Below are positions 27,071 to 40,911 of a stretch of 64,000 nt of DNA, piece after piece. Under the pieces are notes generated by a model. It was given only the letters and a program-made list of their open reading frames with translations. It was not told the DNA's origin and did not search any database. The position numbers and the translations under genes were made by a program. Location: NCBI RefSeq assembly GCF_051020955.1, contig NW_027476256.1, positions 310,001 to 374,000 of the forward strand, written 5' to 3'. Positions within the stretch are counted from its first letter, which is position 1, and every line of letters begins with the position of its first letter. Source of the stretch: Megalopta genalis (taxonomy: Eukaryota > Arthropoda > Insecta > Hymenoptera > Halictidae).

Positions 27071-29721
27071 CGAGTTAGCTTCAAATCCATGCGAACCAAA
27101 TGATTCAGCTTCATATCAAAGCGAAGTTGAAGGCTTAGCTTCAAATCCATGCGAATCAAATGGTTTAGCTTCAAATACTTGTGAAATACATGATTTATCT
27201 TCAACTGCATGCGAAACAAACGAGATATCTTCAAATCCAAGCGAATCACATGATTTAGCTTCAAATCAATGCGAAGTAGAAGGCTTAGCTTCAAATCCAT
27301 GCGAAACAAATGGTTCAGCTTCAAATACTTGAGATGTGCATGATTTAGCTTCAATCGCATGCGAAACAAACGAGTTAGCTTCAAATCCATGCGAAACACA
27401 TGATTTAGCTTCAAATCAAAGCGAAGTTGAAGGCTTAGCTTCAAATCAATGCGATGTACAAGGTTTAGCTTCAAATTCATGCTAAACAAACGATTTAGCT
27501 TCAGATACTTGCAATATAATATGCGCAAGTTTGCGATATAAGTGATATAGCATTAAATGCAGGCGAAACGAACGAGTTAGCTGTAAATCCAAGAGAAACA
27601 CATGATTTAGATGCAAATCAATACGATGCTGAAGGATTAGGTTCAAATCCACGCGAAACAAATGATTTAGCTTCAGATACTAGCGATATATGTGATATTG
27701 CTTCAAGTGCAGACGAAACAAACGAGTTAGCTTCAAATCCATGCGAAACAAATGATTTAGCTTCAAACACTTGGCATATAAGTGATATAGTTTCAAATGC
27801 AGACGAAACAAACGAGTTAGCTTCAGATCCATGCGAAACACATGATTTAGCTGCAAATCAATGCGACGTTGAAGGTTTAACTTCAAATCCATGCGAAACA
27901 AATGATTTAGCTTCAGATACTAGCGATATAAGTGATATTGCTTCAAGTGCAGTCGAAACAAACGAGTTAGCTTCAAATCCATGCGGAACACATGATTTAG
28001 CTTAAAACTCTTGCGATACACGCGGATTAGATTCAAATCCATGCCAAACAAATACTTTAGATTCAGATACTTGTGATATACGTTATTTAGATTCAACTGC
28101 ATGCGCAACAAACGAGTTAGTTTCAAATCCCTGCGAAACAAATTATTGAGCAGCAAACACTTGGGATTTAGGTGATATAGCTTCAGCTGCATGCGAAACA
28201 AACGAGTTAGCTTCAAGTCCATGCGATGTAGAAGGTTTAGTTTCAAATCCATGCGAAACAAATTATTGAGCAGCAAACACTTGGGATTTAGGTGATATAG
28301 CTTCAGCTGCATGCGAAACAAACGAGTTAGCTTCAAGTCCATGCGATGTAGAAGGTTTAGCTTCAAATCCATGCGAAACAACTGATTTAGCTTCAAACAC
28401 TTGGGATATAAGTGATATAGCTTCAAATGCAGTCGAAACAAACGAGTTAGCTTCAAATCCATGCGGAACACATGATTTAGCTTAAAACTCATGCGGTACA
28501 CGTGGATTAGATTCAAATCCATGCCACAAAAATACTTCAGATTCAGATACTTGTGATATACGTTATTTAGATTCAACTGCATGCGCAACAAACGAGTTAG
28601 CTTCAAATCCATGCGAAACAAATTATTGAGCTTCAAACAGTTGGGATATAGACTATATAGCTTCAAATGCAGGCGAAACAAACCAGTTAGCTTTAATTCC
28701 ATACGTGACACACGATTTAGCTTAAAATTAATGCGAAACATCTATTAGCTTCAAATTCGTGCGAAACAAACGTGTTAGCTTCAAATCCATGCGAAACACA
28801 TGATATAACTGCAAATCAATGCGATGTTGTAGGTTTAGCTTCAAATCCATGCGAAACAAATGATTTAGCTTGAGATACTAGCGATATATGTGATATTGCT
28901 TCAAGTGCAGACGAAACAAACGAGTTAGCTTCAAATCCATGCGGAACACATGATTCAGCTTAAAATTCATGCGATTTAGAAGGTTTAGCTTCAAAACCAT
29001 GCGAAACAAATGATTGAGCTGCAAATACTTGGGATATAAGTGATATATCTTCAAATGCAGACGAAACAAACGAGCCAGCTTCAAATCCATGCGAAACAGA
29101 TGATTGAACTGCAAATCAATGCGATGTAGAAGGTTTAGCTTCAAATCCATGCGAAAAAAATGATTTTTCTTCAAATACTTGCGATACAAGTGATATAGCG
29201 TCAAATGCAGGCGAAAGAAACGAGTTAGCTTCAAATCCAAGAGAACACATGATTTTGCTGCAAATCAATGCAATATAGAAGGTTTAGCATCAAATCCATG
29301 CGAAACAAATGATTTAGCATCAGATACTTGCGATATAAGTGATATAGCTTCAAATGCAGGGGAAACAAACGAGTTAGTTTCAAATCCATGCGAAACACAT
29401 GATTTAGCTGCATATCAATGCAATGAAGAACGATTAGCTTCAAATCTATGGAAACAAATGATTTAGCATCAGTTACTTGCGATATATCTGATATAGCTTC
29501 AAATGCTGGGGAAACAAACGAGTTAGCATAAAATCCATGCGAAACAAATGATTTAGCTTCAAACACTTGGGATATAAGCGATATAGCTGCAAATGCAGAC
29601 GAATCAAACGAGTTAGCTTCAAATCCATGCGACACACATGATTTAGAAGCAAATCAATGCGATGTAGAAGGTTTAGCTTCAAATCCATGCTAAACAAATG
29701 ATTTAGCTTCAGATACTTGTG
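27071..29721 (+). repeat. Copy of 19600-22250 (offset 7471), R block copy 3
   Basis: The match starts near gaaccaaatgattcagc (27094, 19623 in the first copy) and ends near 29721. There agatacttgtgttatac replaces agatacttgcgaatata. Differences are scattered, for example ttgcgatac at 28011 for catgcaatac, and atagactatatag for ataggctatatag near 28650. Together with 19600-27070 this makes a 7.47-kb tandem repeat whose second copy is truncated or replaced to the right. Confidence 0.86.
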
Positions 29722-31529
29722 TTATACATGAGTTAGCTTCATATGCCGCCGAAACAATCGAGTTAGTTTCAAATCAAAACGAAACACATGATTTAGCTTC
29801 AAATTCATGCGAAGTAGAAAGCTTATCTTAGAATCCATGCGAAACAAATGGTTTAGCTTCAAATACTTGTGATACACATGATTTAGCGACAAATGCAGGC
29901 GAAACAAACGAGTTAGCTTCAAATCCAGGCGAAACACATGATTTATATTCAAATTCATTTGAAACGCATTGTTTACCTTCAAATCCATGCAAAACAAATA
30001 GTTTAGCTTCAAATTCTTATTTTATTCATGATTTAACTTCAACTGCATGCGAAACAAACGAGTTAGCTTTAAATCCATGCGAAACACATGATTTAGCTTC
30101 AAATCAATTTGAAGTAGAATGCTTATCTTCGAATCCATGCGAAATAAATGGTTTAGTTTCAAATACTTGTGATATACATGATATAGCTTCAAATGCAGGT
30201 GAAACAAACGAGTTAGCTTCAAATCCAGGAGAAACACATGATTTAGCTTCAAATCAATGCGAATTAGAAGGCTTAGCTTCAAATCCATGCGAATCAATTG
30301 CTTTAGCTTCAAATACTTGTGTTATACATGATTTAGATTCATATGCAGCCGAAACAGTCGAGTTAGTTTCAATCCAAACGAAACACATGATTTAGCTTCA
30401 AATTCATGCGAAGTAGAAGGCTTATCTTCGAATCCATGCGAAACGACAGGTTTAGCTTCAAATACTTGTGATATAGATGATTTAGCTTCAACTGCATGCG
30501 AAACAATCGAGTTAGCTTCAAATCCATGCGAAACACATGATTTATCTTCAAATTCATTCGAAACACATTCTTTAGTATCAAATTCAAGCGAAACAAATAG
30601 TTTAGCTTCAAATTCTTGTTTTATACATGATTTAACTTCAACTGCATGCGAATGAAAAGAGTTAGTTTCAAATCCATGCGAAAGACATGATTTAGCTTCA
30701 AATAAATGCGAAGTAGAATGCTTATCTTCGAATCCATGCGAAATAAATGGTTTAGCTTGAAATACTTGTGATAGATATGATATAGCTTCAAATGCAGGTG
30801 AAACAAACGAGTTAGCTTCAAATCCAGGCGAAACACATGATTTATATTCAAATTCATTTGAAACAAATTGTTTAGCTTTAAATCCATGCGAAACAAATGG
30901 TTCAGCTTCAAATATTTGTGATATACATAATTTAGCTTCAACTGCATGTGAAACAGACGTGTTAGCTTCAAATCCAAGCGAAACACATGATTTAGCATCA
31001 TATTCATTCGATACACATGGTTCACCTTAATATTCATGCGAATCAAATGGTTTAGCTTCAAATACTTGTGATATACATGATTTAGCTTCAACTACATGCG
31101 AAACAAACGTGTTACTTTCAAATCGAAGCGAAACACATGATTCAGCTTCAAATCAATTTGAAGTAGATGGCTTATCTTCGAATCCGTGCGAAACAAACGG
31201 ATTAGCTTCAAATACTTGTGATTTACATTATTTAGCTACAAATGCCGGCGAAACAAACGAGTTATCTTCAAATCCAAGCGAAACACATGATTTAGCTTCA
31301 AATTCATGCGAAACACATGTTTTAGCATCAAATCAATGCGAAGTAGAAGGCTTGGCTTCAAATCCAAGCGAATCAAATGGTTAAGCTTCAAATACTTGTG
31401 ACATACATGATTTAGCTTCAAACGCTGGCGAAACAAACGAGTTAGCTTCAAATCCATGACAAACACATGATTTACCTTCAAATTCATTCGAAACACATGG
31501 TTCAGCTCAATATTCATGCGAAACAAATG
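29722..31529 (+). repeat. Type 1 HOR block rich in cttgttttatacatg and gcgaagtagaatgctta variants
   Basis: Regular pentamers with several distinctive variants: gccgaaacaatcgag, tcatttgaaacaa, gcgaaataaatgg. An internal duplication is visible between about 29730-30010 and 30335-30620 (gaagtagaaggcttatcttcg context). It occupies the place where the preceding 7.47-kb unit has the 22.25-24.8 kb material, so the two mega-unit copies are not collinear throughout. Confidence 0.7.
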
Positions 31530-32700
31530 GTTAAGCTTCAAATACGTGTGACATACGTGATTTAGCTTCAAACCATGCGTAACACATGATTTAGCTACAA
31601 TTCAATGCGAACTGGTACGCTTATCTTCAAATTCATGCGAAACATATGGTTTAGATATAAGTACTTGTGATATTCATAATTTAGATACAACTGCATGCGA
31701 AACAAACGAGTTAGCTTCAAATCCAAGCGAAACACATGATTTAGCTTCAAACTCATGCGAAACACATGGTTAAGCTTAATATTCATGCCGAACAAATGGT
31801 TCAGCTTCAAATACTTGTGATAAACATGATTGAGCTTCAACTGCATGCGAAACAAACGAGTTATCTTCAAATCCATGCGAGACACGTGATTTAGCTTCAA
31901 TTCAATGCGAATCAAATAGTTTAACTTCAAATACTTGTTATATACATGATTTAGCTTCAACTGCATTCAAAACAAACGAGTTAGCTTCAAATCCATGCGG
32001 ACCACATGGTTTAGATTAATATTCATGCGGAACAATTGTTTCAGCTTCAAATACTTGTGATATACATGATTTAGCTTCTACTCCATGCGAAACAAACGAG
32101 TTAGCTTCAAATCCATGCGAAACGCATGATTTATCTTCAAATTCATGCGAAACACATGATTTAGATTATTATTCATGCGAAACACATGGTTTAGCTTAAT
32201 AGTCATGCGGAACAATTGGTTCTGCTTCAAATACTTGTGATATAAATGATTTAGCTTCAACTGCACGCGAAACAAACGAGTTAGCCTCAAATCCAATCGA
32301 AACACATGATTTAGCTTCAAACTCATGCGAAACACATGGTTAAGCTTAATATTCATGCAGAACAAATGGTACAGCTTCAAATACATGTGATATACATGAT
32401 TTAGCTTCAACTGCATGTGAAACAAACGTGTTAGCTTCAAATTCAAGCGAAAGATATGGTTCAGCTTCAAATCAATGCGAAGTAGAAGGCTTATCTTCAA
32501 ATCAATGCGAAGCAAATGCTTTAGATTCAAATAATTGTGATATACATGATTTAGATTCAAATGCTGGCGAAACAAACGAGTTAGTTTCACATTCATGCGA
32601 ATCACAGGATTCAGTATCAAATCAATGCGAAGTAGAAGGCTTAGCTTCAAATCCATGCGAATCAAATGCTTTAGCTTCAAATACTTGTGATATACATGAT
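31530..32700 (+). repeat. Composite of 16.9-17.4 kb and 25.07-25.74 kb material
   Basis: 31595-31966 follows 16941-17312 (offset 14654). About 32150-32460 follows 25065-25375 (offset 7085). It then skips exactly one 150-bp HOR present at about 25392-25541, and continues with gcgaagcaaatgc. The minus frame is open for 222 codons at 32078-32746. At about 32745 the sequence passes to type 2 through the word acaagagaacacatg. Confidence 0.78.
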
Positions 32701-34330
32701 ATAGCTTCAAATGCAGGTGAAACAAACGAGTTAGCTTCAAATACAAGAGAACACATGATTTTGCTGCAAATCAATGCGATATAGAAGGTTTAGCCACAAA
32801 TCCATGCGAAACAAATGATTTAGCATCAGATATTTGCGATATAAGTGATATAGATTCAAATGAAGACCAAACAAACGAGTTAGCTACAAATCCAAGCGAA
32901 GCACATGATTTAGCTTCAAACACTTGGGATATAAGTGATTTAACATCAAATGCAGACGAATCAATCGAGTTAGCCTCAAAATCCATGCGACACACATCAT
33001 TTAGCTTCAAATCAATGCGATGTAGAAGGTTTAGCTTCAAATCCAACGAAACACATGATTTAGCTTCAAATCAATGCGAAGTAGAAGGCTTACCTGCAAA
33101 TCCGAGCGGTACAAATGATTTAGCTTCAAATACATGCGATATATGTGATATAGCTTCAACTGCATGCGAAACAAACCAGTTAGCTTCAAATCTATGCGAA
33201 ATACATGATTTAGCATCAAATCAATGCGAAGTAGAAGTCTTAGCTTCAAAACCATGCGAAGCGAATAGAATAACTTCAAATACTTGTTTTATACACGATT
33301 TAGCTTCAACTGCTTGCAAAACAAACGAGTTAGGTTCAAATCCAAGCGAAGCACATTATTTAGCTTCAAATCAATGCGAAGTAGGAGGCTTAGCTTCAAA
33401 TCCAAGCGAAACACATGATTTTGTTCATATCAATGCGAAGTAGAAGGCTTAGCTTCAGGTCCATGCGAAAGTAATAATTTTGCTTCAAATCAATGCGAAG
33501 TAGAAGGCTTGGCTTCAATCCCATGCGAAAGACATAATTTCGTTCAAATCAATGCGAAGTAGAAGATTTAGCTACAAATCCATACGAATCAAATGGTTTA
33601 GCTTCAAATACTTGTGATGTACATGATTCAGTTTAAAATGCAGGCGAAACAAACTAGTTAGCTTCCAATCCATGCGATACACATGATTTAGCTTCAAATC
33701 ATTACGAAGTAGAAGGCTGATATTCGAATCCTTACGAAACAAATGGTTTAGCTTCAAATCCTTATGACATACATGATTCAGCTTCAAATGCATGCGAAAC
33801 AAACGAGTTAGCTTCAAATCCATGCGATACACATGATTTAGCTTCAAATCAATGCGAAGTAGAAGGCTTATCTACAAATCCATGCGAAACAAATGGTTTA
33901 GCTTCAAATACTTGTGATATACATGATTTAGCTTCAAATGCAGGCGAAACAAACGAGTTAGCTTAAAATCTTAGCGAAACACATGATCTAGTATCAAATC
34001 AATGAGAAGTAGACTGCTTAGCTACAAATACATGAGAAACAAATGATTTATCTTCAGATAACTGCGATGTAAGTGATATAGCTTCAAATGCAGGTGAAAG
34101 AATTGAGTTAACTTCAAAACAATGCGAACTAGAAGGCTTATCTTCAAATCCATGCGAAACCAATGGTTTAGCTTCAAATACTTGTGATATAAATGATTCA
34201 GCTTCAAATGCAGGCGAAACAAACGAGTTAGCTTCAAATCCATGCGATACACATGATTTAGCTTCAAATTCATGCGAAGTAGAAGGCTTATCTTCAAATC
34301 CATGCGAAACAAATGAATTAGCTTCAGATA
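32701..34330 (+). repeat. Mixed type 2 to type 1 segment with frameshifted monomers
   Basis: Type 2 monomers to about 33010, then type 1. Frame-shifting monomers occur at about 32970 (cctcaaaatccatgcg, one extra base), 33045 (ccaacgaaacac), 33424 (ttttgttcatatcaatgcg) and 33537 (ttcgttcaaatcaatgcg). 33661-34069 is almost repeated at the right edge of the window, 63292-64000, where the copy is 300 bp longer. Confidence 0.75.
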
Positions 34331-36900
34331 CTAGCGATATAAGTGATATTGCTTCAACTGAATGCGAAACAAACAAGTTAGCTTCAAATCCATGCGATAC
34401 ATATGTTTTAGCTTCAAATCAATGCGAAGTAGTAGGCTTATCTTCAAGTCCTTGCGAAACCAATGGTTTAGCTTCAAATACTTGTGATATAAATGATTCA
34501 GCTTCAAATGCAGGCGAAACAAACGAGTTAGATGCAAATCCATGCGATACACATGATTTAGCTTCAAATCAAAGCGAAGTAGAAGGCTTATCTTCAAATC
34601 CATGCGAAACAAATGGTTCAGCTTCAAATACTTGAGATATGCATGATTTAGCTTCAATCGCATGCGAAACAAACGAGTTAGCTTCAAATACATGCGAAAC
34701 ACATGATTTATCCTCAAATCCATGCAAACCACATGATTTAGCTTCAAATCAATGCGAAGTGGAATGCTTATCTTCGAATCCATGCGAAATAAATGGTTCA
34801 GCTTCAAATACTTGTGATATACATGATGTAACTTCAAATGCAGGCGAAAAAAACGAGTTAGCTTCAAACCCATGCGAAAAACATTATTTAGCTTCCAATT
34901 CGTTCGAAGCACATGGTTTAGCTTAATATTCATGCGAAAAAAATGATTTTTCTTCAAATACTTGCGATACAAGTGATATAGCTTCAAATGCAGGCGAAAC
35001 AAGTTACCTTCAAATCCATGCGACACTAATGATTTTGCATCAGATACATGCGATATAAGTGATATAGCTTCAAATGCAGGGGAAACCAACAAGTTAGCAG
35101 CAAGTCCATGCAAAACACATGATTGAGCTTCAAATCAATGTTATGTAGAAGGTTCAGCTTCAAATCCACGCGACACAAATGATTAAGCTTCAGATACTTG
35201 GGATATAAGTGATATAGCTTCAAATGGAGACGAATCAAACGAGTTAGCTTCAAATCCATGCGAAACACATGATTTAACAGTAAATCAATGCGATGTAGAA
35301 TGCTTAGCTTCAAACCAACGCGAAACAAATCATTTAAGGTCACATACTTTCGATTTGTGATATAGCTTCAAATGCAGGTGAAACAAACGAGTTAGCTCCA
35401 AATCCATGCGAAACAAACGATTTAGCTTCAAATCAATGCGAAGTAGAAGGCTCAGCTTCAAATCCATGCGGAACAAATGATTCTGGTTCAGATACTTGCG
35501 TTGTATGTGATATAGATTCAAATGAAGACGGAACAAACGAGCTAGCTTCAAATCTATGCGATGTAGAATGTTTAGCTTCAAATCCATGCGAAACACATGA
35601 TTTAGCTGCAAATCAATGCGATGAAGAAGGTTTAGATGCAAATCCATGCGGTACACATGATGTATCATCAAATCAATGCGATGTAGAAGGTTTAGCTTCA
35701 AATCCATGCGACACAAATGATTTAGCTTCAGATACTAGCAATATATGTGATATTGCTTCAAGTGCAGACGAAACAAACGAGTTAGCTTCAAATACATGCG
35801 GAACACATGATTGAGCTTAAAATTCATGCGATTTAGAAGGTTTAGATTCAAATCCATGCGAAACAAATGATTGAGCTTCAGATACTTGCGATATAAGTGA
35901 TATAATTTCAAATGCAGACGGAACAAACGAGCAAGGTTCAAGTACATGCGATACACATGATATAGCTTGAAATCAATGCGATTTAGAAGGTTTAGCTTCA
36001 AATCCATGCGAATCAAGTGATTTAGCATCAGTTACTCGCGATATAAGTGACATAGCTTCAAATGCAGGGGAAACAAACGAGTTAGCTTCATATCCATGCA
36101 AAACACATGATTGAGCTTCAAATCAATGCTATGTAGTAGGTTTAGCTTCAAATCCATGCGACACAAATGGTTTAGCTTCAGATACTTGCGATATAAGTGA
36201 TATTGCTTCGAATGCTGACGAATCAAACGAGTTAGCTTGAAAATCCATGCGAAACACATGATTTAGCTGCAAAACAATGCGATGTAGAAGGTTTAGCTTC
36301 CAATCCATGCGAAACAAATGATTTAGCTTCAGATACTTGCGATATAAGTGATATAGCTTCAAATGCAGGGAAACAAACGAGTTAGCTTTAAATCCATGCG
36401 AAACACATGATATAGTTGCAAATCAATGCGATTTAGAAGGTTTAGCTTCAAATCCATGAGAAACAAATGATTGAGCTGCAAACTCTTGGGATATAAGAGA
36501 TATAGCTTCAGATGCAGACGAAACAAACGAGTTAGCTTCAAATCCATGCGAAACACATGATTGAACTGCAGATCAATGCGATGTAGAAGATTTAGCTTCA
36601 AATCCATGCGAAAAAAATGATTTTTCTTCAAATACTTGCGATACAAGTGATATAGCTTCAAATGCAGGCGAAACAATTTACCTTCAAATCCATGCGATAC
36701 AAATGATTTTGCATCAGATACATGCGATATAAGTGATTTAGCTTCAAATGCAGGGCAAACAAACGAGTTAGCAGCAAATCCATTCAAAACACATGATTGA
36801 GCTTCAAATCAATGTTATGTAGAAGGTTCGGCTTCAAATCCATGCGACACAAATGATTTAGGGTCACATACTTTCGATTTGTGATATAGCTTCAAATGCA
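34331..36900 (+). repeat. Type 1 to type 2 transition block
   Basis: Type 1 pentamers continue to about 34930 (a 95-codon plus frame at 34639-34926). Type 2 monomers then dominate (gatacttgcgatataagt, gcaaatcaatgcgatg). Two copies of a related sub-block are visible at about 34930-35340 and 36600-36880. Both contain gcgaaaaaaatgattttt, a short tail monomer (acaagttacc or acaatttacc) and later the marker tcacatactttcgattt at 35340 and 36862. Confidence 0.72.
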
Positions 36901-37611
36901 GGAGATACAAACGTGTTAGCTCCAAATCCATGCGAAACAAACGATTTAGCTTCAAATCAATGCGAAGTAGAAGACTTAGCTTCAAGTCCATGCGAAAGAC
37001 ACAATTTTGTTCAAATCAATGCGAAGTAGAAGATTTAGCTACAAATCCATACGAATCAAATGGTTTAGCTTCAAATACTTGTGATATACATGATTCCGCT
37101 ACAAATACAGGCGATACAAACGAGTTAGCATCAAATCCATGCGATACACATGATTTAGCTTCAAATCAATGCGAAGTAGAAGGCTTATCTTCAAATCCAT
37201 GCGAATCAAATGGTTTAGCTTCAAATGCTTGTGATATACATGATTTAGCTTCAACTGCATGCGAACCAAACGAGTTACTTTCAAATCCAAGCCAAACACA
37301 TGATTCAGCTTCAAATCAATCCGAAGTAGAAGGCTTAGCTTCAAATCCACGCGAAACAGATGTTTTAGCTTCAAATACTTGTGATATACATGATTCAGCT
37401 CCAAATGCAGGCGAAACAAACGAGTTAGCTTCAAATCCATGCGATACACATGATTTAGCTTCAAGTCAATGCGAAGTAGGAGGCTTATCTTCAAATCCAT
37501 CCGAAACAAATGGTTTAGCTTCAAATACTTGTGATATACATGATTTAGCTTCAAATACAGGCGAAACAATCGAGTTAACTTCAAAACAATGCGAACTAGA
37601 AGGCTTATCTT
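36901..37611 (+). repeat. Cleanest run of type 1 pentameric HORs
   Basis: Here the A-B-C-D-E order is easiest to read: gcgatacacatgattta, gcgaagtagaaggctta, gcgaatcaaatggttta, gtgatatacatgattta and gcgaaacaaacgagtta follow one another and restart after 150 bp, for example from 37141 to 37291 to 37441. The plus frame is open throughout, which gives the longest plus-strand reading of the window. Confidence 0.88.
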
Positions 37612-37808
37612 CAAATCCATGCGAAACAAATGGTTTAGCTTCAAATACTTGTGATATAAATGATTCAGCTTCAAATGCAGGCGAAACAATCGAGTTAGCT
37701 TCAAATCCAAGAGAAACACATGATTTTGCTTCAAATCAATGCAAAGTAGAAGGCTTAGCTTCAAGTCCATGCGAAAGACATAATTTTGTTCAAACCAATG
37801 CGAAGTAG
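36930..37808 (+). other. Longest plus-strand open frame, decapeptide repeats (292 codons)
   Basis: It starts in a different register (residues like RNKRFSFKSMRSRR), because the ATG lies out of frame with the repeat. It joins the LASN register only after a one-base-short monomer near 37005, and ends at the next such monomer near 37787. The start and end are thus set by array indels, not by gene structure. The body is about 26 decapeptides with Cys or Gly at the sixth position. No known family is recognised. I give it little weight as a gene. Confidence 0.2.
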
Positions 37809-39261
37809 AAGATTTAGCTACAAATCCATACGAATCAAATGGTTTAGCTTCAAATACTTGTGATATAAATGATTCAGCTTCAAATGCAGGCGAAACAAAC
37901 GAGTCAGCTTGAAGTCCATGCGATACACATGATTTAGCTTCAAATCAATGCCAAGTAGGAGGCTTATCTTCAAATCCATCCGAAACAAATGGTATAGCTT
38001 CAAATACTCGTGATATACATGATTAAGCTTCAAATGCAGGCGAAACAAACGAGTAAACTTCAAATCCAAGCGAAACACACGATCTAGCTTCAAATCAATG
38101 CGAAGTAGAAGGCTTAGCTTCAAGTCCATGCGAAAGACATAATTTTGCTACAAATAAATGCGAAGTAGAAGGCTTAGCTTCAAATCCACGCGAAACAGAT
38201 GTTTTAGCTACAAATACTTGTGATATACATGATTCAGCTCCAAATGCAGGCGAAACAAACGAGTTAGCTTCAAATCCATGCGATACACATGATTTAGCTT
38301 CAAATCAATGCGAAATAGAATGCTTATCTTCGAATCCATGCGAAACAGATGGTTTAGCATCAAATTCTTGTTTTATACATGATTTAGCTACAACTGCATG
38401 CGAAACAAACGAGTTAGCTTCAAATACATTCGAAACACAAGATTTAGCCTCAAATTCATTCGATACACATGGTTCACCTTAATATTCATGCGAATCAAAT
38501 GGTTTAGCTTCAAATGCTTGTGATATACATGATTCAGCTCCAAATGCAGGCGAAACAAACGAGTTAGCTTCAAATCCATGCGATACACATGATTTAGCTT
38601 CAAGTCAATGCGAAGTAGGAGGCTTATCTTCGAATCCATCCGAAACAAATGGTTTAGCTTCAAATACTTGTGATATACATGATTTAGCTTCAAATACAGG
38701 CGAAACAATCGAGTTAACTTCAAAACAATGCGAACTAGAAGTCTTATCTTCAAATCCATGCGAAACAAATGGTTTAGCTTCAAATACTTGTGATATAAAT
38801 GATTCAGCTTCAAATGCAGGCGAAACAAACGAGTTAGCTTCAAATCCAAGAGAAACACATGATTTTGCTTCAAATCAATGCAAAGTAGAAGGCTTAGCTT
38901 CAAGTCCATGCGAAAGACATAATTTTGTTCAAATCAATGCGAAGTAGTAGATTTAGCTACAAATCCATACGAATCAAATGGTTTAGCTTCAAATACTTGT
39001 GATATACATGATTCAGCTTCAAATGCAGGCGAAACAAACGAGTTAGCTTCAAATCCAAGCGAAACACATGATTTTGCTTCAAATCAATGGGAAGTTCAAG
39101 GCTTAGCTTCAAATCCATGCGAAACTCATGATTTAGCTTCAAATCAATGCGAAGTTGAAGGCTTAGCTTCAAATTCATGCAAAAAGAATGATTTAGTTTC
39201 AAATACTTCCGAATATATGTGATACAACTTCAAATTGCGGGCGAAACAAACGAGTTAGCTT
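37612..39261 (+). repeat. 1650-bp unit, copy 1
   Basis: The unit is 55 monomers, exactly eleven 150-bp HORs. It begins around cttcaaatccatgcg at 37612 and ends after the irregular words gaatatatgtgatacaac and aaattgcgggcg near 39225-39245. It contains the short-monomer markers ttttgttcaaaccaatgcg (37787) and ttttgttcaaatcaatgcg (38918). Confidence 0.85.
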
Positions 39262-40911
39262 CAAATCCATGCGAAACAAATGGTTTAGCTTCAAATACTT
39301 GTGATATAAATGATTCAGCTTCAAATGCAGGCGAAACAATCGAGTTAGCTTCAAATCCAAGAGAAACACATGATTTTGCTTCAAATCAATGCAAAGTAGA
39401 AGGCTTAGCTTCAAGTCCATGCGAAAGACATAATTTTGTTGAAACCAATGCGAAGTAGAAGATTTAGCTACAAATCCATACGAATCAAATGGTTTAGCTT
39501 CAAATACTTGTGATATAAATGATTCAGCTTCAAATGCAGGCGAAACAAACGAGTCAGCTTGAAGTCCATGCGATACACATGATTTAGCTTCAAATCAATG
39601 CCAAGTAGGAGGCTTATCTTCAAATCCATCCGAAACAAATGGTATAGCTTCAAATACTCGTGATATACATGATTAAGCTTCAAATGCAGGCGAAACAAAC
39701 GAGTAAGCTTCAAATCCAAGCGAAACACACGATCTAGCTTCAAATCAATGCGAAGTAGAAGGCTTAGCTTCAAGTCCATGCGAAAGACATAATTTTGCTA
39801 CAAATAAATGCGAAGTAGAAGGCTTAGCTTCAAATCCACGCGAAACAGATGTTTTAGCTACAAATACTTGTGATATACATGATTCAGCTCCAAATGCAGG
39901 CGAAACAAACGAGTTAGCTTCAAATCCATGCGATACACATGATTTAGCTTCAAATCAATGCGAAATAGAATGCTTATCTTCGAATCCATGCGAAACAGAT
40001 GGTTTAGCATCAAATTCTTGTTTTATACATGATTTAGCTACAACTGCATGCGAAACAAACGAGTTAGCTTCAAATACATTCGAAACACAAGATTTAGCCT
40101 CAAATTCATTCGATACACATGGTTCACCTTAATATTCATGCGAATCAAATGGTTTAGCTTCAAATGCTTGTGATATACATGATTCAGCTCCAAATGCAGG
40201 CGAAACAAACGAGTTAGCTTCAAATCCATGCGATACACATGATTTAGCTTCAAGTCAATGCGAAGTAGGAGGCTTATCTTCGAATCCATCCGAAACAAAT
40301 GGTTTAGCTTCAAATACTTGTGATATACATGATTTAGCTTCAAATACAGGCGAAACAATCGAGTTAACTTCAAAACAATGCGAACTAGAAGTCTTATCTT
40401 CAAATCCATGCGAAACAAATGGTTTAGCTTCAAATACTTGTGATATAAATGATTCAGCTTCAAATGCAGGCGAAACAAACGAGTTAGCTTCAAATCCAAG
40501 AGAAACACATGATTTTGCTTCAAATCAATGCAAAGTAGAAGGCTTAGCTTCAAGTCCATGCGAAAGACATAATTTTGTTCAAATCAATGCGAAGTAGTAG
40601 ATTTAGCTACAAATCCATACGAATCAAATGGTTTAGCTTCAAATACTTGTGATATACATGATTCAGCTTCAAATGCAGGCGAAACAAACGAGTTAGCTTC
40701 AAATCCAAGCGAAACACATGATTTTGCTTCAAATCAATGGGAAGTTCAAGGCTTAGCTTCAAATCCATGCGAAACTCATGATTTAGCTTCAAATCAATGC
40801 GAAGTTGAAGGCTTAGCTTCAAATTCATGCAAAAAGAATGATTTAGTTTCAAATACTTCCGAATATATGTGATACAACTTCAAATTGCGGGCGAAACAAA
40901 CGAGTTAGCTT
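39262..40911 (+). repeat. 1650-bp unit, copy 2
   Basis: It matches copy 1 at offset 1650 with very few changes, for example ttttgttgaaaccaatgcg at 39437 and gagtaagcttc for gagtaaacttc near 39704. Corresponding minus-strand open frames (38388-38909 and 40038-40559; 38957-39202 and 40607-40852) have identical translations. Confidence 0.88.

Noticed and set aside
36930..37808. A plus-strand gene for a Cys-rich decapeptide protein
   Set aside because: The start is out of register, the limits coincide with 29-bp monomers, and neighbouring copies carry stops (gcttaatattc) or frameshifts. Kept only as an incidental open frame.
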